A DNA stretch of 64,000 bases from Smittia aterrima (Eukaryota; Arthropoda; Insecta; Diptera; Chironomidae): the NCBI GenBank assembly GCA_033063855.1, contig CP093830.1, positions 11,098,854-11,162,853 of the forward strand, read 5' to 3'. Numbering within the stretch: the stretch's first letter is position 1; each line of letters opens with the position of its first letter. The notes under the pieces were generated by a model. That model was not told the origin of the DNA. It ran no database searches and saw only the letters and a list, made by a program, of their open reading frames with translations. Positions 56,001 through 64,000 of this stretch are shown here, piece after piece. The position numbers and the translations under genes were made by a program.

Positions 56001-59000
56001 CACATCCCGGGAAAGTGGGACGAAGGATGAATGGGGAGGAGACGACAGTTTACTGCATGACAAGGCTTTGTTCAATAAAACCAGCATCTAAACATACACA
56101 CACACAAAACACGCTTCGCGCAACATAAATAGAATTTTCCACGTTGTTTGATCAACGCGCTGGAGCTGAAGAACTGAAATGATGATGGATTGGGAAAGCA
56201 TTTGTGTTTGATGAACAATGAGGAAGACTAATAAACAAAATAAATGAAAATTAATTCAATATTTGAATAGACATTTCATCTTTAATATTCAATTCGAGCT
56301 TTAAATGGAAAAAGCGAGCAAAAGTTCAAAGCTGCTGTGATTTATCAACAAAAGTTCCTGTGTCAATGTTGATTAGCAACGATGTCATATTAACAGCAAT
56401 TGGAGCTTTTATCTCTAACGCGGCAGGTCAATGTTCTAAAGCTTTTTTGATCATTGCTACGAGTGAAGCTCTCGTGTAATAATAAACACATAAAGTTCCC
56501 TTGTTTCTCTGCTCTAAGCGGTTCCGCTCGCTTGTGAAATTGCATTATTCTGTGCTAATAATTGTTTACATGAACCTTTTGCGACATCAGAATCACTTTT
56601 TGTTCGCCCTTGTTACGAGTGAACACAAAGAGCAGCCACGAAGCAAGCATAAAACTTTTGTGTATAAACTTGCTTCGTTTGATAATTTAACAAATGCAAA
56701 CATTAACTGGCGAGGCAGCTGAATGCGCAAAGAGCGTGGGTGTGGAAAGGTATTTCAATATGGAACGAAGCTTTAGGGGAAAGAGTTTAAAGTTTTAAAT
56801 ATTTTGGTCGCTGTGTGAATAAAAGAGATTACCGAATGCTCTCCTAGCAATGCTATGAGCATTTGTCTGCTAGAAAATTGTCAATTTTACTTTACATTCA
56901 CAGAGTTATTTCACAGAAATACCAGTCCAGAGCCCGCCAGCATAATCGACGCTTTCCAATTGGATTTGAAACAATAACTTTATCACGAATGCTTTTCCGA
57001 GCGAAAGCAAAAGCTACGAAGCAGACGACGGTAACAATCGAATCGTAAATTGCCGAGGAGAGGGAAAAATTGGGAGAGACGAGTTTTTCGACTTTTCAAA
57101 AACTCATAAATAATCCGGCGGAGTAATATCTGTATCAGGTTAAGCGATAAACGTATGCCGGCTCATTGAAATTGCTCGTCGTTGCTTCTGCGAGACAATA
57201 AATTCACGAAATTTATGAGAGCTCAGATTACTGTGGATGTTTTGAATTTTACTGCTCGACGTTGTCGATTTGAGACGAAACAAAAAGGAGTTTGACTTGA
57301 TAACCTCTTATCGTTGGAAACTCGAGAGCTTTACCACTCATCGTGCGGAACAACAAACAAATACGCGTGAAACTTTATACAACTTTGCGGGGGAAGGAAA
57401 AGATCGTCAATTCGTGTTCAGAGCTTCAATGAATCTTCTCGCTTCTGACATCATTCAACAATTCACTCTTGTCTCATCAAACCCGAATTCATGAAGCATC
57501 TTTGCGAAACATAAAATTCAGCGAGTCTACCACACATGCACGAACATTTTTCCTCATGCAAAATTCAATTTTCCTCGTGGGAAAAACGTTTTCCAGAAAA
57601 GTTGTCGAGAAACGTTGATGGCAGAAGCATCGCAATTTCATTACGAGACAGAATTTCTAAAATTCTCTGAGCTTGCCTGCTAATGGATTTCTCGTTTATT
57701 GACATGAATTTCGCATAAATTTTACTGAAAGTAATGAAATTTTCGTTCATTGCTTCCTTTGACGGTGGTACGTGTATCATAAACTCACTCAAAACACTTT
57801 CGACATGTCAAAAATCAAATTTCAAATTCCTTTTTGTTGTCACATTTCTGTCGTTACTTCAACCATCAGTCTCATACACCCAATGATCCGCCTTTCCATT
57901 CAGCATGTCTTTTTCCTCAATTAAATATTTACAAATGTCGTAATAACTTTTCCTTGCTTCTAGTTTCCTGCCTCATTGATCCCGAGGAACTCTCACAAAA
58001 GCATTGAGAATGAGAGAGAACGAATGAATGGCAAATTGAATAATGAATGATGGCACGAAACGAGAGAAAATTCATCATTGTAAAGTTTGGGAAGGTGAAG
58101 GAGGAAGAGCTTGCAAAAGATTACGACATGAGCAGCTGGCAGGATTGAGTTTGCTTCTTTGTCAGACCCAATCAACTGCATGATTCATAAGAGAGAAGTT
58201 ATGTTATTGAAATGATTCGAGCTGACGCTTCTCATCATCATAATTACAAAACATTAATTCAGATGACGTGATTGAACGTCAAGAAAGTTTTCGGCGCGAA
58301 GAAACTTTCAAGTTGTCGTCTCGACTCCATAAATTTTTCATAAGATTCTTAATGCGACTTTGAATTTTAATGAGCTCTCTTTCTCTTTATTTTTATGTCT
58401 CCTCCTCTCGCTTTCAACATATAACAGAATGTCACCGAAAGCTTATAACGAGGTGAGACGACAGGAATAGAATCAGCCCAAGTGCTTAACAGGTGGAGCA
58501 TTTTGCGTCTTGACGACTTCAATTTGAAAATAAAAATCAATAAAATTCATGAATATTTAATGGATCGACACACATGGAGTTGATATTTGTGGCAGTGATT
58601 GATACGGATACGCTTCTGAAAACATAAATCGAGTTTTATGTGCTGCTAGTCGAGCTGTAAATTCAGTCACAGCCAATGCGAATTAAATTTGAATTCGAGT
58701 GACAACTGCGAAAGCTTTTCCATTGAGACGCTCTTAAACAACGAACACAAATCAGCGTCAAACTTTCTGAATCAACCGATGATAGCGTCTATCAGATAGA
58801 CAGTGATTAGCTTCGCAATCTAAAATTAGTCGCGAAAGGTTATCACTAGAACTTGGAAGCTTTTCATGAACGACGCAAAAGATTTTTACGCTCACATGAG
58901 AGATTGTCAATATAAATAAATTCTCGTTAACCCTTTTTCTGTGCTTACAGCTTGAGGGAACAGACGATCTAATGTAACGAGCGACCGTCAGATTTAAGCT

Positions 59001-62000
59001 CAACAGAGCATTCGTTTAAAAGTGATTTTTTAAGAGACAAGTGCACAGCGCGATTCCGCCACATGGAAAATTGTTTGGAACAAAGTCGTAAGCTTTGAGC
59101 ACAAAAAGCTTTTCATTTAACTGCGCTAAATGGCACGATTTGCCGTCGCTTTTGAAACGGTCGGAAGGAAACTTTTCAATCTCTACGCTGTTGCGATTTA
59201 AACTTGCTAATTCGCCTAATTGAAACTTTATAAATCCCTAGCTTCGAGCTTTCAATGTTCAGAATTCTCATTTTCTCTTCTGATTAATCAACGAATGACG
59301 TTAGTCGTTCGCAGCCTTGACCTCTTCCGAGAATCCTTCCAAACTTTTTTTGATTGCATTACGCAGCCTTTTCGTGAACTTTTCTACAAGAACCGAACTT
59401 CGTTATTTTTGTTTTGTTTGGTCAACAAGAGTCACTCGCCACATCGCCAGTTTGTCGACAGAAATATTGTTCAGACTTAATTGGTCGATAGAAGTCAGGC
59501 ATGAGACTTCAATATGTTGGCCGAAATCAATGTCAAGGAAATCGATTTATCAAAATGTAAGGCCAATGTCGAGGAAATATCACAGCGGGCAGATGAAAAT
59601 GTTCAAGGCTGCTATTGAATAATAAATTCCAAGTGCGGGGAAAATTCATTAATATTTTTTTCCGACGCTTTTCTTTTTCGTCTTTTTCCATTTTTGGATG
59701 AATGACTGTTGAAAATAAGAATTCGTTATTTCGTATCTTCTCTTCGCTCGCTTGAAAATTTGCATGAATCAGCAAAACCTGCGGAGAGGAAAATAATGAA
59801 CAAGAACGCGATGGGATGAAGGAAAAGAATAATTGGTTGGAGAAAGCTTTGGCGAAAAGCCCGCAAGCCAATAATGAATGTTGCGCTGTGATATTTCTTG
59901 CATCGAGTCTCTTCGCTCCTCTCTAGCCATTTGTATCTCATTTTCGCAACTATTCATTTTACCTCCGTCATGGAACCGTCACGAAATTCCCTTCAGCCAT
60001 AAAAAAAAGTCTACACTCGGATGTAAAATAATGAAAACGTGATAAAGTCGAAAGGAAAATGATGCTCGAGTCGGAAGCTTTACGGGCTTTAGTTTATGAC
60101 GAAAGAGCTAGAGTTGTTAAGAACTTTGATGACCAACAATTTTCTTTCTACTTTTAGTTGGCTATATCACGAAATTTCCCCGAAGGCTTCAACTAATTTT
60201 ACACGAAACTTTAATAAAACAGAAAATATTTAAATCTCAATTTGTTTCGCTTCCGAGGTTTTAAATTTGTTTGATCATCTTACAAGAGATACAAAGTGCA
60301 AACAATTTAATTGATGCTAAAACAAGCACTTTGCTTCTTTCTCCCGGAAACAAGTACATCTGTGAGAACGTGACAACATCTCCTCCAGATTTGTATGCAG
60401 GGAAGTAAGTTGAAAAGCACTCGTCGTTGGAATGATACAGAGCAGAACTTCCTAATGAGCTTTCAGCAGTGACAGCACGAAAAATTGTTCTAAAGTCACT
60501 TTGCATTTGAGAAATGCACTTTCACATTTGCAAGTAGGTCAGGTCTCTTGAGATGTCGAGGAGCACACGGATGGCGGTAAAAGGGGAGAGAGCAGTTAGT
60601 TGTACATAAATCAAATATTTCCGGAGACAAGAACTAACGTGTGTTTATTTCGTGTTGATTTAGAGTCAGCAAATTTATTTTCATGAACGGACAGAGCAAC
60701 CATTACAACTCAAACAACATGTTTCATTACGTTTGCTGCTGCACGTCTCGTATTTCATTATTCCAAACCCTTTTTTTTTTTTTGCTTCGATCGATTCGTA
60801 AAGAAGAGAAACAAAGTTCTCTAGTTTTATGGAGTTTTCGAGTCGAATGGAAAGGCCATCATTAATGATTCATGTCGTTACAGGTGGAAACATGCACTTT
60901 GTGCGGTGAAAATCAATAAAGTTTCTCCCTTTCCGATGAAATTTCGCAAGCTCGAATGAAACCTTTTTGGCTAACAATCATTTTTCGTTTTGTTTTAAAT
61001 CGATCTATTAAAACATTAAAGACAAATAAAATCCACGGCCATGCTTCAAGACGATCCGAAAGGTTTAAACGAGGGACAGAGCACGTACAGACGTTCAACA
61101 ATTTTAATAGCTTTGAGATTTCAGTGAAACTTCGTTTTGTTTAAGTAAGAAAAGCTGTTTCCATCGACAAATTATATTATCTAGCCGTCTCTTGAGATCG
61201 TCTCGTTGGAAGGGCAGAAATTAATTGAAATAGTAAGCTTGGTCGTTAAGGCCTTTCGGCTGATTGTTGATCGAATAATTACTCGCTCTCTTGAACAGAA
61301 ACGAGCTTTGGATTATCGATCCATTTTAATTCTGCTAATTATTTCAGATAAGTCGTTAAGAAAGTTTGTGAACAGAAGTTTCGTTGAAGCGCGTGTTGCA
61401 AGTTGCTTTCGTTAGATAGTTTCTCCTCGTTTTAGACGCCGCTGTTGTTGCTTACTTTCTTCTTCATAAACAGCAAAACAAAGTTAGATAACTCGTCGGG
61501 CGTCCCTTCTGCGTTGAATGCTAATTTATGCGATAAATTTTCTAGTAAACTCTGTCGGCTAGCTACTCTTGACGGTCGAATTAAAACTTCAACAAAAGGC
61601 GAGGATTTAACCTTTGTTACCTTTCTAAATCTCACCTCAATGCCAACGACCAGCCACAATCTAAACAACAAATCTTTGAGAGAATCCAAAGCGAGCAAAG
61701 CGTAAAATTATCAGTTTAATGACTCAAGGGTGAATAAATTTGTCGAAAGAAGGAAGCGGCGTCTAATTGAATTTCCGAAAAAAAAACGAGAGAAAGTCAC
61801 TCGAAGGAGCAGAAAAAAAAATCATCAAGATTTAATTATGCTGAGCCCTTCGTCGGAAAATTCAAATTAGAGACCTCGAGAAGGATCAGACTCAACTTGC
61901 ACGATTTGGTGTCCCTTTCGTTTTGCTTTCGTCACTAGCAATTATGACATTTAATCACTAATTACACTCAAGCCACGTTGAAGGATTGAAATGTTTTGTG

Positions 62001-64000
62001 AGAACAGCGAAAACCCCAAAGCAATTTTCGATCAACGAATTGGGTCATGGAACTCTCGTTTTTTTGCTGTTTACGTTCGCATTGTTATGAATATTTATTG
62101 ATTCTCCGAAATAATTGAGCTGAGGATAAATAAAGTATCGAATTTCAAGTCGAGCAGACACGCAGCGCGAAAGGTTTTCTTGATTCTCATTTGCCGGTTC
62201 AGAGAAAATCTCATTAAATGTTGACAGAAATTTTTCATTTGCTCACCGAAATTAAATTTATTTTGGTTTTTGAGAAAACTTTTTCTTCACGAACATTACT
62301 CGTGTTTGCAGTCACGAGAAATGTAATTAACAGCAGCGTGAGAGTAACACAAGAAACCACTTAAGCTTCTTGTCGCGAGCAGTGAGAGATACATTCGCGA
62401 GTGGTGAGAGATACATTCACGAATTAACTAAGATTCTTTAAATTAAAACTATTCAAGAACCGAGAGAAGATCTTTCATTGTTAAATAAGAAACACTCATT
62501 AAAGCTCTCTCAGTCGAGCACTGACTTCACTTGCAACATGTTGAAGATTCAGTTTGAAGCATCTCCTTGAATTTGGATAATCACAGTCTGAAACCCAGAC
62601 GACGATGAAGAGGAAGAAAATTGATTCGAATCAATGACTGAGATATTTCTTCTGTTCAATTATATTTCCTCTTCAGACTCATCACAAAAGCTTCACATGT
62701 TCACATACAAAAAGCATCTATGACGACTCATTGAATTGAATCGATCGATTCAGTGATGACTAACAGGCGATTCATCAAAAAGCTTTTGATAGCAAATAAT
62801 ATAAATCTAACAAATTTTCCAATTGAAAAATCCGATTATCACTTTTTTCTCGCTGCATCAACGGGTAAAGAGGCTGACGAAAGAGGAGGAGAGAGAAAGC
62901 TAAGCTTCGTTCGTTCAACTGGAAAAGGTATTAAAGATAAATTATTTCAGATTAGAACACATTCACTTGAATGGAAAATTCAATAGAAAAATATTTCAGC
63001 TTTTGCATGATGAATCGAGGAAAATTCCTTTGCCATTTGATCAACATCGCTTCGGATTGAGTAAATTATTTACTTAAGTTCCCGGAAGGATGAGTAAGAC
63101 GAGAGAGAGATCTAAATCAGCGGCGCGCGGGAGGCGTTTTCGTGGAAAATTCTTTTTGATCGAGCAAGCGAATTTCATCTAAATGAAACGTTTTTGAAAG
63201 AGCGAGAAGTTTATTTGTTAATGAATTTTGGGTTAATTTAGAAACGTTGTCACTCTTCTTCAGAATTCCGAAGAGAAGCTAATTTAAAAACCCTTCGAAA
63301 TCATTCAGTCAAGCTATTTCAACAGTTTTTCCTCTTTGAATTATTTATAAAGTTTACGCACTTATAGACCCAAACACAATTTATGCAGAGACCCTTTTCT
63401 CTTTTTCTCCTGAAAATTGAAAGCTGGATTAAATATCTCAATCTAAGAGGCCAACAAAGCGTAGTTCTCCACCCACTCTCACCATTAGTTTGTCTTTTAC
63501 GCAATGTCCTCTTGTCTGCACAGCAATTTACAAACAGTGACGAGCTTTAAAAATAGCTTTTCCTTTTTTCTTCCTTCACTAACAATCTCGCTTGCAATCA
63601 AATGTTGATGTATGCCTTTGAGAAGCTTTTTCATTCTTTCTTATTTTCTCTGCACAAGAGAAAGGTTAGAAACGAACCATTTTTTTTTGTCGTTGATGTC
63701 CCAATTTCCAAGAGCCAAAGCTCTTCGTGGGCGGCGAACGAAATGTTGATTCAGGAGCATGACCGAATTTATTTTACAAATTTGGTATAATTTACATCTC
63801 CATCTGTTATGCATCCAAACACCTACGTCCATGAGACGATGTAGAACGCTTCAATGGAAATTGCTGCAGATTTAAATTGGATTTCAAATGATTCGCTCTG
63901 CGTTTGCTTTGTGAGCTTATGCAGAAATTATTTGAACATCATCGCTAATTGATTGCAATACCGATTATCGCGACCTTTAAAATGAAAATCGGTAGTTACT
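53049..64000. other. About 11 kb without recognisable genes
   Basis: Same base composition and word usage as the kindlin first intron. Open frames are short (up to about 119 codons), overlapping and lack domains or repeats. Local features are a (CA)n tract at about 56096, poly-T runs near 60773, and a short tandem duplication at 62379-62424. It could be intergenic space or a long intron of a gene beyond the right edge. I see no exon here that I could defend. Confidence 0.6.
62379..62424 (+). repeat. Two-copy tandem repeat, about 22 bp
   Basis: GTGAGAGATACATTCGCGA is followed directly by a second copy, GTGAGAGATACATTCACGA, each preceded by a similar GAG/GTG lead. Two units only. Confidence 0.7.

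Overview
This is a eukaryotic window, AT-rich and intron-bearing, most likely from a dipteran insect. The recognisable single-copy genes (LRRC47, OVCA2, Elongin B, SLC25A32, TSSC4, a SMIM13-like protein, NAA10, kindlin, LIN-52) are animal genes. Their small introns are about 51-150 bp, with GTAAGT/GTGAGT donors. The first secreted-protein promoter has a TATA box and a TCAGT initiator at insect spacing. The exact species cannot be read from the sequence.

Region 1 (1-6.9 kb) holds two Thr-rich, acidic repeat proteins on the plus strand. One enters from the left edge, with about 19 copies of an 81-bp unit. The other (4522-6781) is complete: signal peptide, helical Leu/Ile-rich domain, one small intron, then about 74 copies of the hexapeptide TTDDVP. 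Between them lies about 2.9 kb containing a diverged dispersed repeat pair and a possible spliced remnant.

Region 2 (6.9-12.6 kb) is a mosaic of duplications and mobile DNA. The tail of the hexapeptide gene plus the 3' end of LRRC47 occurs twice (6749-7832 and 12457-12845). The left copy carries a 687-bp hAT-type MITE with a perfect 27-bp terminal inverted repeat and an 8-bp target duplication; the right copy preserves the empty site. Between the copies lie a 20-bp minisatellite, fragments of an APE-type non-LTR retrotransposon, and several broken copies of a gene encoding C2H2 zinc fingers joined to a USP7-like deubiquitinase core. The zinc-finger/USP7 arrangement is the most unusual coding content of the window.

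Region 3 (12.6-20 kb) is a compact housekeeping block. LRRC47 (-) and OVCA2 (+) are divergent with 73 bp between start codons. Elongin B (-) converges on OVCA2 and diverges from the mitochondrial carrier SLC25A32 (+). TSSC4 (+) follows, then a SMIM13-like membrane protein only 23 nt upstream of NAA10 (+), probably on one dicistronic transcript.

Region 4 (20.4-53 kb) is one kindlin (fermitin) gene of six coding exons, 717 codons. Its first intron is 26.9 kb and appears free of genes or mobile elements. lin-52 (-) converges on its 3' end with very little spacing.

Region 5 (53-64 kb) is about 11 kb with no gene I can support. It looks like the kindlin intron and may be intergenic or intronic to a gene outside the window. 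All exon structures were derived by hand from splice signals, reading frame and remembered family features, without alignments.
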